Of a stretch of DNA of 64,000 nt, positions 52,804 through 62,761 are shown in pieces (within the stretch, counting starts at the first letter, position 1; each line of letters starts with the position of its first letter). The DNA comes from Corynebacterium uropygiale (GTDB lineage: Bacteria > Actinomycetota > Actinomycetes > Mycobacteriales > Mycobacteriaceae). The DNA lies in contig NZ_JAKGSI010000001.1 in the NCBI RefSeq assembly GCF_021568315.1, positions 1-64,000 of the forward strand. Reading direction: 5' to 3'. The notes beneath the pieces were generated by a model. The model ran no database searches. It saw only the letters and a list, made by a program, of their open reading frames with translations, and was not told where the DNA came from. The position numbers were made by a program, and so were the translations under genes.

Positions 52804-53172
52804 TCACCACCTATCGATTGCTACTTGAAGGGGTTGCAGGGGCTTCCGGATTGCAGGGGCTTCCAGGTGCCCTGTGTCTCCGCAGCGCTTATCATGCTGG
52901 TGGCAGAGGGAATCCAGCGTGTCATCCGGGCTCCCTGGGCCGCTGTGTCCTGGTCCGCAATACTTGCCATGGGTAGGGAGCCCTGAGCGCTCGGAGCGAT
53001 TGGCGCGGTTTTTTGAACGCTCGGAGTCACGACGATTGAGGGTATGTGCCGCCTCGATAAGGATGGGGCTTGCGCCGTCGTGGGAGAGAGTGTGGACGTC
53101 AACTGTGCGAGATCCATGCTGGTCGTTGTGACCCCCTTCCCATAGTGCATGCCCAGGGTCATTTATGACCAT
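52804..53172 (-). CDS. small phospholipase-A2-like protein
   Basis: This 122-residue protein contains a PLA2-type core near residues 70-97: calcium-loop-like HGKYCGPGHSG, then DTLDSLCHQHDKRC with the catalytic His-Asp pair. Only ~25 residues follow, shorter than usual, so the helix with the second catalytic Asp may be missing. No signal peptide. The N-terminal part is polar and low in recognisable structure. The ATG at 53172 has an AAAAGG about 14 nt upstream, which is weak. Confidence 0.6.
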   Translation of the reverse strand: MVINDPGHALWEGGHNDQHGSRTVDVHTLSHDGASPILIEAAHTLNRRDSERSKNRANRSERSGLPTHGKYCGPGHSGPGSPDDTLDSLCHQHDKRCGDTGHLEAPAIRKPLQPLQVAIDRW

Positions 53173-53361
53173 AGTATTTTCTTGCCTTTTCACAAGGGCG
53201 TGAAGTGTAAGAAATGTCATAAGGTGCTGCTATGAAACCTCTGGTGTGCTGAGAAGCACAAAAGAGTTTACGTTGTGTTTACCTTGAGGGCCCGATTCCG
53301 TAATCTTCGCGGCGAAGAATCGTGAAAGGTATGTGTACATCGTGGAAGGACTAGGCCGACC

Positions 53362-54963
53362 GTGACCCAGTTAAGCGTCGATTCTTTACCTGATAACAGC
53401 ATGAAGACCGATCTCGTGTGGCACCTGACGTTCGGTGCGATCCTCGCCGTCACCCTCGTGGTTTTTACGTTTTGGTCGCATGGCTACGTGGGTAACGGGA
53501 CGGGTGGTGCCGTTCTCATCGTGACAATTTTGTTCGCCATGTTCATGGCCTTCAATATCGGAGGCAATGACGTGGCGAATTCCTTTGGCACCTCGGTGGG
53601 TGCGGGCACCCTGACCATGAAGCAGGCGCTGCTCGTGGCCGCGGTCTTCGAGGTCGGCGGCGCGGTTCTCGCCGGCGGTGAGGTGACGGAGACGGTGCGC
53701 TCCGGCATCGTTGATCTCAGCTCCATTCACCTCCAGCCCATGGACTTCGCCTTCATCATGATGTCCTCCCTGCTCGGCGCGGCGATCTGGCTGCTCGTCG
53801 CGACGAAAATGGGCTGGCCTGTCTCCACGACGCACTCCATCATCGGCGGCATTGTGGGCGCGGCGCTCACCGTCGGTTTCATGGACGGCACGGGCGGCTG
53901 GAACATGGTGCAGTGGGGTGGCATCGGGCAGATCGTCATCTCCTGGGTGCTCTCCCCGATCCTGGGCGGCATCGTGGCCTATGCGCTCTTCTCCATCGTG
54001 AAGCGCTACATCCTCGTCTACAACGACCAGGCGGACAGCTCCCTGCGCGACCTCCGCGTCAAGCGCGCGAAGCTCAAGGAAGACCACAAGACCCGCTTCG
54101 AGCGCCTCACCGAGATCCAGCAGATCTCCTACACCAACGCGATGGCGCGTGACTCCGTCACCGTCCTCCAGGGCGACTACTCCCGCGACGACCTCGAGTC
54201 CGACTACTACCGCGAACTCCACGACCTCAACGAGGAAGAGGAGAAGGTCCACGCCACCCGGGCCCTCGAGCTGTGGGTGCCGCTGCTCGCCGCGCTGGGC
54301 GCCATCGTCATTGGTGCGATGATGCTCTTCAAGGGGCTGAAGAACCTCCACCTCAGCATCGATAATGCCGGAAACATCGTCATCCTCATCATGATCGGCG
54401 CCGCCGTGTGGATGGCCGTCTTCATCTTCGCGAAGACCCTGCGCCGCCACGCCCTCGAGCGCTCCACCTTCCTCATGTTCTCCTGGATGCAGGTGTTCAC
54501 CGCCTCCGCCTTCGCGTTCTCCCACGGATCCAACGACATCGCGAACGCCATCGGCCCCTTCGCCGCCATCCTCGACGTCCTCAAGACCGGCGAGATCAAC
54601 GAAAAAGCCGCCGTCCCCCCGGCCGTCATGCTCGCGATGGGCCTCGCCCTCGTCTGCGGCCTCTGGTTCATCGGCCGCTCCGTCATCCAAACCGTTGGCT
54701 CCGGCCTCACCGAGATGCACCCCGCCTCCGGCTTCTCCGCCGAGCTCGCCGCCGCCGCCGTGGTCATGGGCTCCTCGGTCCTGGGCCTCCCGGTCTCCTC
54801 GACGCACATCCTCATCGGCGCCGTGCTGGGCGTCGGCATCGTCAACCGCGCCGCCAACTGGGGCCTCATGAAGCCCATCGCCCTCGCCTGGGTCATCACC
54901 CTGCCGGCGGCCGCGATCGTCTCCTCCGTGGGCGTCATCGCCCTGCGCGCCATCTTCGGCTAA
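53362..54963 (+). CDS. pit: inorganic phosphate transporter, Pit family
   Basis: This 533-residue permease has the duplicated PiT signature: [19 protein letters not shown] in the N-terminal half and [14 protein letters not shown] in the C-terminal half. A charged cytoplasmic loop (~215-300) separates the halves. It imports phosphate with protons or metal cations. The start is taken as GTG at 53362; an ATG 39 nt in lacks a ribosome site. Confidence 0.9.
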   Translation: MTQLSVDSLPDNSMKTDLVWHLTFGAILAVTLVVFTFWSHGYVGNGTGGAVLIVTILFAMFMAFNIGGNDVANSFGTSVGAGTLTMKQALLVAAVFEVGGAVLAGGEVTETVRSGIVDLSSIHLQPMDFAFIMMSSLLGAAIWLLVATKMGWPVSTTHSIIGGIVGAALTVGFMDGTGGWNMVQWGGIGQIVISWVLSPILGGIVAYALFSIVKRYILVYNDQADSSLRDLRVKRAKLKEDHKTRFERLTEIQQISYTNAMARDSVTVLQGDYSRDDLESDYYRELHDLNEEEEKVHATRALELWVPLLAALGAIVIGAMMLFKGLKNLHLSIDNAGNIVILIMIGAAVWMAVFIFAKTLRRHALERSTFLMFSWMQVFTASAFAFSHGSNDIANAIGPFAAILDVLKTGEINEKAAVPPAVMLAMGLALVCGLWFIGRSVIQTVGSGLTEMHPASGFSAELAAAAVVMGSSVLGLPVSSTHILIGAVLGVGIVNRAANWGLMKPIALAWVITLPAAAIVSSVGVIALRAIFG

Positions 54964-55032
54964 ACCCCGGGGCCTGGAAGGCTCGTGGGCTCGACGCCCA
55001 CCCACCGCCCCTCACCCCAGCGAACACACGAA

Positions 55033-55061
55033 ACCCCCACCGCGACGAACGCGGCGGGGGT
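55033..55061 (+). terminator. intrinsic terminator after phosphate transporter
   Basis: A 12-bp GC-rich stem with one mismatch (55033-55044 and 55050-55061, loop acgaa) is followed by the T-rich tract cttctt. It lies ~70 bp past the transporter stop. Confidence 0.8.
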
Positions 55062-55131
55062 CTTCTTATGCGGGCAGTGCCCGGGGTTCAGCGGGGCGTT
55101 TGGGTCTGGGCCCGGAGGCTACGAGCCGAGG

Positions 55132-56334
55132 CTAGGACCACTGAGAGGGGTTCTGGTTCCCCTGCTCCGGATTCTGCTGGTAGCCCTGGTAGGGCTGCTG
55201 GCCCTGCTGCTGGTAACCCTGGTAGCCCTGGTAGGGCTGCTGAGCCTGCTGGGGCTGCTGCTGGAACCACGCCTGCTGGGGCTGAGACGAGGACTGAGCG
55301 ATCTGATCGGCATTCTTGCCGTCGTACCATGCGCGGGTCTGCGGCAGGAGGGAGCACACGGCGGCGACGAGGAAGCCGATGGTCGCCACGCTGAAGAGTG
55401 CCGTGCCGAACACACCGGCAATGTTTCCCATAGCGCCCAGGAGGCTGCCGAAAAGAAGAACGATCAGCGCGGAGAAAGTGGCAATAGGCGCCTCGTGCGT
55501 ACGGACCTTCGTGCTCCACACGAGCAGCACGATAGCCCCCAGAGCTCCAATCACAGCCAGGGCGACCGAAGGCAGCACGACCGCGCTGAGGGCTGAGCGG
55601 GTCACCGTCGACTGGAACTGACTGACTGTGCCATCGACATCGAAGGAGGTAATCCCTCGTCCCACCCCAAAGAGATTAAGGACATCAAGAAGGTCCCGCG
55701 TATCCGAATTCTTGACTTCCCCGGCCTGTTTGATGATGAGGTCGATTCCCGACGTCACACGATAGTTAGCAACGAAGCCGACGATGAGCCACAGGAAGGA
55801 GAACACCCCAGCCACGGCGATGGCCCACTCCATCACCTTGGCAGTGGTCGGCATGGTAATCGTTTCAGGGAGACCCGGCAGTGCCTTGGGCTGACGGGGA
55901 GCCGAGAGCTGTGCCGGCTGCTGCTGGTAACTCTGCTGCTGGTAGCTCTGCTGCGGCTGCTGCCCTTGCTGCTGAGAATCAGCGGCGTGCGCTCCGTTCG
56001 AGGATGCGCCGCGCGCCGGCTGCGCGTGCTCCGGCTGCGCGTGCTGGTGGGAGTACTCGTCCGGGAACGCCCCCGACGAGGCCAGGGCCCGCAGGGCGGG
56101 GATGTTCATGTCCGGGGCGGAGTCGTCGTCGAGGCGGGCGTTGTAGAGGGAGCGGCGCTGCTCATCGCCGAGGATGTCGGCGGCAACCTTTGTCTGCTGG
56201 TAGCGGGCGTCGCCTGTGGACACGCCCTCGGAGCGCAGCGCGTTGAGCCGGCCCTCCAATTCGGAGCGCAGCTCCTCCGTGGACGCTTCTCTGGGGAGGT
56301 GGAGTGATTGGTAGAAGTCGTGATGACGTGCCAT
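55132..56334 (-). CDS. J-domain-like membrane protein with Gln-rich repeats
   Basis: This 400-residue protein has a DnaJ-like N-terminus (~1-65; DFYQSLHLPREASTEELRSE, LGDEQRRSLYNARL), though the HPD triad is absent. Four membrane helices follow (~180-330), flanked by Gln-rich stretches; the C-terminal tail repeats QQPYQGYQ. The ATG at 56334 (MARHHDFY) matches the start of the domain. It may organise an envelope or division complex in Corynebacteriales; not demonstrated. Confidence 0.7.
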   Translation of the reverse strand: MARHHDFYQSLHLPREASTEELRSELEGRLNALRSEGVSTGDARYQQTKVAADILGDEQRRSLYNARLDDDSAPDMNIPALRALASSGAFPDEYSHQHAQPEHAQPARGASSNGAHAADSQQQGQQPQQSYQQQSYQQQPAQLSAPRQPKALPGLPETITMPTTAKVMEWAIAVAGVFSFLWLIVGFVANYRVTSGIDLIIKQAGEVKNSDTRDLLDVLNLFGVGRGITSFDVDGTVSQFQSTVTRSALSAVVLPSVALAVIGALGAIVLLVWSTKVRTHEAPIATFSALIVLLFGSLLGAMGNIAGVFGTALFSVATIGFLVAAVCSLLPQTRAWYDGKNADQIAQSSSQPQQAWFQQQPQQAQQPYQGYQGYQQQGQQPYQGYQQNPEQGNQNPSQWS

Positions 56335-56445
56335 ACAGCATCCTTCTCTAGGTATTAAAAGTCTGGATGTTTTCACAGGATATCGCAGGATGCTGTCAGG
56401 AATCTAGGGTGGGAAAAGCAGGTTGAGTGCTTAGGCTGACGCATC

Positions 56446-57093
56446 GTGAGTGTTTTTCATCAAGGGCCCGCTCGCCCGGGCCGTCTTCTCCTACGTCTTG
56501 GCATTCTCTTCTGCGTCGCCATGTTGGTGCCCTGGGGGGCGGCTCGCATGGTGTCCTCCGCGCGCCCTGAGGTGGGCCTGAGCACCGCGACGGTGGGGAA
56601 CTCGACGGGCACCTGGTCCCTCCCCCTCACGCGCGCCGACGGCAGCCCGCTGCAGTGCGCGCATACGCGCGGCAGTGCCGCCGAGTTCACGGCCTGGGAC
56701 TGCCAGGGCGTGGAGGTGTCCAGCATTGTGGCTGAGAAACCCGAGAACGCGGATCGGGCGTTGCGCCGGGCGATGCGGGCGGTGACGTTCGTCGGCGTGT
56801 CCCCGGAGACGGCCCCTGTGGTGACGCAGGACCTCGGGGAGCGGGGTGAGATCGCGGCCGCGAGCATGGCGCTCACCAGCCCGGTGGGGAAGAAGCAATC
56901 CGCGTCCCCGGTAGTGGCTTTCCAGCTGAGGCCCAAGGAGGGGGAGCACGCCGGCTCGGTGCTCACCGTGGTGCTGCATCGGAGCAGCGATGAGGGGAAG
57001 ACCCGTGACGCGGCGGCGGCCGTGTGGCAGACGCTGGCTGGCGTCGAGCCACAGGGTGAGATGAGGAAGAACGTTGAGGTGACAGGAGCATGA
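56446..57093 (+). CDS. membrane-anchored protein of unknown function beside PrsW
   Basis: This 215-residue protein from GTG 56446 has one N-terminal helix (LLLRLGILFCVAMLVPWG) and an extracytoplasmic domain with two cysteines. Its TGA overlaps the PrsW start (ATGA), so the two are coupled. A surface sensor or PrsW partner role is plausible from the coupling only. Confidence 0.7.
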   Translation: MSVFHQGPARPGRLLLRLGILFCVAMLVPWGAARMVSSARPEVGLSTATVGNSTGTWSLPLTRADGSPLQCAHTRGSAAEFTAWDCQGVEVSSIVAEKPENADRALRRAMRAVTFVGVSPETAPVVTQDLGERGEIAAASMALTSPVGKKQSASPVVAFQLRPKEGEHAGSVLTVVLHRSSDEGKTRDAAAAVWQTLAGVEPQGEMRKNVEVTGA

Positions 57094-57977
57094 TCGTGCA
57101 GACGCTGAAGAACTCTGTAGCGCGGCGTGACGCAGCGCCGTGGGTGCTGGGGGTGTGCCTCCTCATCGGGGCGGTGGGGCTGCTTCTCCACCTGGGCGTT
57201 GCGGCGCGAGTGTCCTGGCAGGGCGTCCTCTTTGGCCTTCCGCTCGCGATTCTCCAGGCCGCCGTGCTCGTCGGCCTCCTGAGGCTGAGCCCGCTGTGGC
57301 GAGGCGTGCGGCCTGCTCACCCGTCCCGGTTGGGGTGGCCGACGGTGGCCGCCGCCCTGTTGTGGGGCGGGGGCGTGGCCGTCGTCGCGGCGCCGCTCCT
57401 AGCCAACCCCATGAAGGACCTCGTGAGCGCCCTGGGCTGGGTGCCGCTGGAGGCATCACTGGCGGGGGCATGGCCGGAGGAGTTCCTCAAGGGTCTGGGT
57501 GTGGTCCTCATCCTGCTCAGCGTCTCGCACCTGTGCCGGCCGTGGCAGGGGCTGCTGATGGGCGCGCTCATTGGCTTGGGATTCGAGGTGCAGGAAAACC
57601 TCATGTACGGCTACGTGGAGGGGCTAGCCCACCCGGATTCGGACGCGGTGGGCATGGCCGCCACCTGGCTCATGCGGGTGCTGGGTGGGCCCTTCCTTCA
57701 CGCGTGCTGGACGGCGCTGATCGGCTGGGGTGTGGGGCTCGCGCTCTACGGGCTGCGCAAAGATGCGAGGCGCCGGGCAGTGCAATCCGCTGCCTGGATG
57801 TGCGCCGGGTTGGCCTTGCACCTGTGCTGGAACCTTGCCATCAGTAATGAGGCCTTCGCGGTGGTGTGGATGGTGCTCATCGCCGTGCTCTCCTATGGGG
57901 CGGTGCTCACGGTGGGGTGGCGCCAGACGCGGTGGCTGCGCGCCCACCGGGAGAGCATCCCGCAGCCGGTGGGGTGA
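57090..57977 (+). CDS. PrsW-family intramembrane metalloprotease
   Basis: This 295-residue multi-helix membrane protein has the PrsW motifs EEFLK (EExxK), FEVQENLMY and HACWTALIG with the third metal ligand. PrsW proteases cut membrane proteins such as anti-sigma factors; the target here is unknown. ATG preceded by GGAGC and overlapping the upstream gene. Confidence 0.87.
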   Translation: MIVQTLKNSVARRDAAPWVLGVCLLIGAVGLLLHLGVAARVSWQGVLFGLPLAILQAAVLVGLLRLSPLWRGVRPAHPSRLGWPTVAAALLWGGGVAVVAAPLLANPMKDLVSALGWVPLEASLAGAWPEEFLKGLGVVLILLSVSHLCRPWQGLLMGALIGLGFEVQENLMYGYVEGLAHPDSDAVGMAATWLMRVLGGPFLHACWTALIGWGVGLALYGLRKDARRRAVQSAAWMCAGLALHLCWNLAISNEAFAVVWMVLIAVLSYGAVLTVGWRQTRWLRAHRESIPQPVG

Positions 57978-58147
57978 CGCCGAGGGGCGCGGCGGCCCTC
58001 CCGGCAGCGGCCTCCTTGGGGTGCGCGGCGGGGGCGTCGTCGTCGTCCCCAGTGGGGGTCCGTGACAGGTCCTCAGTTTGCGTAAAGGCCACGTCATAGG
58101 GTTTTCTATAGGTTGACCGGAAGATGAAAGCCGAGGTGACCTGACCC

Positions 58148-61100
58148 ATGACCCACCCAGAACGCGACACTCGCTCAGCCCAGCCAGTGCGCACCGGGCT
58201 CTACGACCCCCGCCACGAACACGATGCCTGCGGCGTCGCCTTCGTGGCCGACATCCACGGCCGCCCCTCCCGAACCATCGTTGACCAGGGCATTCAGGCC
58301 CTGCTCAACATTGATCACCGCGGCGCCGCCGGCGCGGAACCCACCACCGGGGACGGCGCTGGCATCCTCCTCCAAATCCCTGACTCCTTCTACCGCCAGG
58401 AGATGGCCGAGCAGGGCGTGGAGCTGCCCGCCCCGGGCCACTACGCCACCGGCATCGCGTTCCTCCCGCGTCGCCGCATGGCCATGTTCGACGCCCGCCG
58501 GCAGTTCGAGGACATCGTCGCCGAGGAGGGCGCGGAGATCATCGGGTGGCGCGAGGTGCCGATCGACCCCAGCGGCCTCGGCTCCATGGCCCGCGACGCC
58601 ATGCCGACGTTCGCCCAGGTCTTCCTCAGCGCGCCGGGCGCCTCCGGCATTGACCTGGACCGGGTCATGTTCTTCATCCGCAAGCGCTGCGCCCACGAGC
58701 TCGGCCGCACCGATGGCGAGCCCACCATCTACTTCCCCTCGCTCTCCTCGCGGACCATCGTGTACAAGGGGATGCTCACCACCCCGCAGCTCGCCGAGTT
58801 CTACCGCGACCTCCGCAACCCGGACCTCACCTCCGCGATCGCCCTCGTCCACTCGCGCTTCTCGACGAACACCTTCCCCTCCTGGCCGCTCGCCCACCCC
58901 TACCGGCTGGTGGCGCACAACGGTGAGATCAACACCGTGAAGGGTAACGAAAACTGGATGCGCGCCCGGGAGGGCGTCATGTCCTCCAAGGAGCTCGGCC
59001 CGCTTGATCGCGCCCTCCCGATCTGCGACCCCGAGGGCTCGGACACCGCCCGCTTCGACGAGGCCCTGGAGCTCCTCCACCTCGGTGGGCGCTCCATGCC
59101 GCACGCGATCGCCATGATGGTGCCCCAGGCCTGGGAGCACAATCCGGCCATTGACCAGGAACTTCGTGACTTCTACGAGTACCATTCCTGCTTCATGGAG
59201 CCCTGGGACGGCCCCGCCGCGATCGCCTTTACCGACGGGACCATCATCGGCGCGGTCCTCGACCGCAACGGGCTGCGTCCCGGGCGCGTGTGGATCACGG
59301 ACGAGGGGACCGTCGTCATGGCCTCGGAGGCTGGCGTGCTGGACATTGACCCGGCGCGCGTCGTGAAGCGAACCCGGGTGCGGCCGGGGAAGATGTTCCT
59401 CGTGGACACCGCCCAGGGGCGGATCATTCCCGACGAAGAAATCAAGCGCGAGCTGGCTCAATCCCAGCCCTATGGGCAGTGGATTCGGGAGAACTTCGTG
59501 CCGCTTGAGGGGCTGCCGCAGACGCGCTACACGTGGATGCCGCACGAGCGGGCGGTGCTGCGCCAGCGGGTGTTCGGCGTGACGGAGGAGGATGTGGACC
59601 TCATTATCCGGCCGATGGCGCTCAACGGCGCGGAGGCGATCGGCTCGATGGGCTCGGACACGCCGATCGCGGCGCTCTCCCAGCGGCCGCGGATGCTCTT
59701 CGACTTCTTCTCCCAGCGCTTCGCGCAGGTGACGAACCCGCCGCTCGACTCCATCCGAGAAAAGCCCGTGACCAGCATGTTCACCCTGCTGGGTGCGCAG
59801 GCGGACGTCCTGCACCCCAACGCGGAGGCGGCGCGGCGGATCCGGCTGGACTCCCCGGTCATTGATAATCACGCGCTGTCTACGCTCATCCACGCCAACG
59901 ATCACGGGGAGTGGGAGTCCTTCTCCGCGGCGGTCATCAGCGGCCTGTATCCCGTCGCGCACCACGGTGCCGGGATGAAGGAGGCCATCGCGCGGGTGAA
60001 GCGCGAGGTCTCGCAGGCGATCGCCGAGGGGCACAGCATCATTGTGATCTCTGATCGGGAATCTGATGAGCGCTTCGCTCCCATTCCCTCCCTGCTGCTC
60101 ACCTCGGCGGTGCACCAGCACCTCGTGGCCGAGCGCACCCGCACCCGCGCCTCCCTCATCATTGAGGCCGGCGACGCCCGCGAGGTCCACCACCTCGCGA
60201 TGCTCATCAGCTTCGGTGCCGACGCGATCAACCCGTACATGGCCTTCGAAACCATCGATGAGCTGCGGATGAAGGGGCAGCTCGGCGAGCTCAGCCTCGA
60301 CGAGGCCTGCTCCAACTACGTCACGGCCGCGACGAGCGGTGTCCTCAAAGTCATGTCCAAGATGGGCATCGCCACCGTCGCGAGCTATCGCGGCGCGCAG
60401 CTCGCCGACGTGACCGGCCTGCACCAGCAGCTCCTCGACGACTACTTTGGCGGCATCCCCTCGCCGATCTCCGGGATCGGGCTGGCGGAGATCGCGGAGG
60501 ACGTCGAGGCCCGCCACCGCAGCGCCTTCCTGCCGCGCCCCGAGGAGAACGCGCACCGTGAGCTGGACCTCGGCGGCGAATACAAGTGGCGCCGGGAGGG
60601 GGAGTACCACCTCTTCAACCCGGAGACCATCTTCCGCCTCCAGCACGCGACGCGCACCGGCCAGTACGCCGTCTTCCGCGATTACACGCGCGCCGTCGAT
60701 GACCAGTCCACGCGCCTCGCGACGCTGCGCGGGCTCATCGAGTTCCGCCCGGACCGCGAGCCGGTGCCGCTGGAGGAAGTGGAGCCGGTGAGTGAGATCG
60801 TCAAGCGTTTCTCCACCGGCGCGATGAGCTACGGCTCCATCTCCGCCGAGGCCCACGAGGTGCTGGCCATCGCCATGAACCGCCTGGGTGGCATGTCCAA
60901 CTCCGGCGAGGGCGGCGAGGACCCCCAGCGCTTCACGCCGGAGCGCAACGGCGACTGGCGCCGCAGCGCCATCAAGCAGGTGGCCTCCGGGCGCTTCGGC
61001 GTGACTAGCCACTACCTCAATAACTGCACCGACATCCAGATCAAGATGGCCCAGGGCGCCAAGCCCGGCGAGGGCGGCCAGCTCCCGCCGAACAAGGTCT

Positions 61101-62761
61101 ACCCGTGGATCGCCGAGGTGCGTATCACCACGCCGGGCGTCGGCCTCATTTCCCCGCCGCCGCACCACGACATCTACTCCATCGAGGACCTCGCCCAGCT
61201 CATCTACGACCTCAAGAACGCCAACCCGGAGGCGCGGATTCACGTGAAACTCGTCTCCGAGCAGGGCGTGGGCACCGTCGCCGCGGGTGTCTCCAAGGCG
61301 CACGCGGACGTCGTGCTCATCTCGGGTCACGACGGCGGCACGGGCGCCTCCCCGCTCACCTCCCTCAAGCACGCGGGCGGCCCCTGGGAGCTGGGACTCG
61401 CGGAAACCCAGCAGACCCTGCTGCTCAACGGCCTGCGCGACCGCATCCGCGTCCAGTGCGACGGCCAGCTCAAGACCGGGCGCGACGTCATCGTGGCGGC
61501 GCTCCTCGGGGCGGAGGAGTTCGGCTTCGCGACGGCGCCGCTCGTCGTCGAGGGCTGCGTCATGATGCGCGTGTGCCACCTGGATACGTGCCCCGTCGGC
61601 ATCGCGACGCAGAACCCCGAACTGCGCAAGAAGTTCGCCGGGCGGGCCGAGCACGTCGTCAACTTCTTCACCTTCATCGCGGAGGAGGTGCGGGAATACC
61701 TCGCTCAGCTGGGCTTCCGCAGCATCGACGAGGCGGTGGGCCAATCCCAGGTCCTTGGGATGACCGAGGCCCTGGAGAACCATGCCCGGGCCGCGAAGCT
61801 CGACCTCAGCCCCATCTTCCACCAGCCGAGCACCCGCTTCCCGACCCAAGCCCCGCGCTGCACTAAGGAGCAGGACCACGGGCTCGACGGCGCCCTCGAT
61901 CACCAGATCATCGCCGACACCCAGCTGACCATCGACGCCGCCGCGGCCGCGAGCTCCAAGAACGCACCCGAGTGGATGTCCGCCGGTCAGGCGCCCACGG
62001 TGTCCCTCACCTATCCGATCAGCAACGTCAACCGCTCCGTCGGCACGATGACCGGCTCCCGCGTCACCCGCGCGGCCGGCGCCGAGGGGCTTCCCGACGG
62101 CACGATCAACCTCACGTTCACGGGCTCGGCCGGCAACAGCTTCGGTGCCTTCGTCCCGGCGGGGATGACGCTGACGCTCGTCGGGGATTCCAATGACTTC
62201 CTCGGCAAGGGGCTCTCGGGCGGGCGCATCATCGTGAAGCCCGATCCCAGCGCGCCCGCGCAGCTGCGGACGCTGCCGGACATCATCGCCGGGAACGTCG
62301 TGGGCTTCGGCGCGACGAGCGGGGAGATCTTCCTGCGCGGCGTGGTCGGCGAGCGCTTCTGCGTCCGCAATTCCGGGGCCACGGTGGTGGCCGAGGGGAT
62401 CGGCAACCACGGCTGCGAGTACATGACCGGCGGGCGCGTGGTGGTGCTCGGAGAGATCGGCGAGAACTTCGCCGCCGGCATGTCGGGCGGCATTGCCTAC
62501 GTGCCGCGGGAGCTCGACCTCGAGCGGCTGGTCAACCCCGGGATGGTGGACGTCGAGCCCATCACTGACCCCGAGGAAGAGGAGTGGCTGGCGGACATCA
62601 TCGCCCGCCACCGGGAGCTCACCGGCTCCACCACCACGTACACGACGGCGGACATGGTGCGGATCATGCCGCGCGATTACCGGCGGGTCCTCGCCACCAT
62701 CGAGGAGGCTGAGGCCGCCGGCCGAGACGTCAACGTTGCGATCATGGAGGCTGCGAACTAA
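58148..62761 (+). CDS. gltB: glutamate synthase (NADPH) large subunit
   Basis: This 1537-residue enzyme converts glutamine plus 2-oxoglutarate to two glutamates. It has the N-terminal amidotransferase with catalytic Cys in HDACGVAF (~residue 28, after a propeptide to be removed), the central domain, the FMN/Fe-S synthase domain ([26 protein letters not shown], the Cys cluster [15 protein letters not shown]) and the C-terminal GXGXG beta-helix ([19 protein letters not shown]). The stop overlaps the gltD start by one base (TAATG). Confidence 0.96.
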   Translation: MTHPERDTRSAQPVRTGLYDPRHEHDACGVAFVADIHGRPSRTIVDQGIQALLNIDHRGAAGAEPTTGDGAGILLQIPDSFYRQEMAEQGVELPAPGHYATGIAFLPRRRMAMFDARRQFEDIVAEEGAEIIGWREVPIDPSGLGSMARDAMPTFAQVFLSAPGASGIDLDRVMFFIRKRCAHELGRTDGEPTIYFPSLSSRTIVYKGMLTTPQLAEFYRDLRNPDLTSAIALVHSRFSTNTFPSWPLAHPYRLVAHNGEINTVKGNENWMRAREGVMSSKELGPLDRALPICDPEGSDTARFDEALELLHLGGRSMPHAIAMMVPQAWEHNPAIDQELRDFYEYHSCFMEPWDGPAAIAFTDGTIIGAVLDRNGLRPGRVWITDEGTVVMASEAGVLDIDPARVVKRTRVRPGKMFLVDTAQGRIIPDEEIKRELAQSQPYGQWIRENFVPLEGLPQTRYTWMPHERAVLRQRVFGVTEEDVDLIIRPMALNGAEAIGSMGSDTPIAALSQRPRMLFDFFSQRFAQVTNPPLDSIREKPVTSMFTLLGAQADVLHPNAEAARRIRLDSPVIDNHALSTLIHANDHGEWESFSAAVISGLYPVAHHGAGMKEAIARVKREVSQAIAEGHSIIVISDRESDERFAPIPSLLLTSAVHQHLVAERTRTRASLIIEAGDAREVHHLAMLISFGADAINPYMAFETIDELRMKGQLGELSLDEACSNYVTAATSGVLKVMSKMGIATVASYRGAQLADVTGLHQQLLDDYFGGIPSPISGIGLAEIAEDVEARHRSAFLPRPEENAHRELDLGGEYKWRREGEYHLFNPETIFRLQHATRTGQYAVFRDYTRAVDDQSTRLATLRGLIEFRPDREPVPLEEVEPVSEIVKRFSTGAMSYGSISAEAHEVLAIAMNRLGGMSNSGEGGEDPQRFTPERNGDWRRSAIKQVASGRFGVTSHYLNNCTDIQIKMAQGAKPGEGGQLPPNKVYPWIAEVRITTPGVGLISPPPHHDIYSIEDLAQLIYDLKNANPEARIHVKLVSEQGVGTVAAGVSKAHADVVLISGHDGGTGASPLTSLKHAGGPWELGLAETQQTLLLNGLRDRIRVQCDGQLKTGRDVIVAALLGAEEFGFATAPLVVEGCVMMRVCHLDTCPVGIATQNPELRKKFAGRAEHVVNFFTFIAEEVREYLAQLGFRSIDEAVGQSQVLGMTEALENHARAAKLDLSPIFHQPSTRFPTQAPRCTKEQDHGLDGALDHQIIADTQLTIDAAAAASSKNAPEWMSAGQAPTVSLTYPISNVNRSVGTMTGSRVTRAAGAEGLPDGTINLTFTGSAGNSFGAFVPAGMTLTLVGDSNDFLGKGLSGGRIIVKPDPSAPAQLRTLPDIIAGNVVGFGATSGEIFLRGVVGERFCVRNSGATVVAEGIGNHGCEYMTGGRVVVLGEIGENFAAGMSGGIAYVPRELDLERLVNPGMVDVEPITDPEEEEWLADIIARHRELTGSTTTYTTADMVRIMPRDYRRVLATIEEAEAAGRDVNVAIMEAAN

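Noticed and set aside
53386..55005. Open frame antisense to the phosphate transporter
   Set aside because: Asp/Glu/His/Gly-rich shadow of a transporter with clear PiT signatures.
58085..58125. AmtR operator upstream of gltB
   Set aside because: A ttttCTAT half-site is present near 58100, but the matching ATAG at the right spacing is missing.
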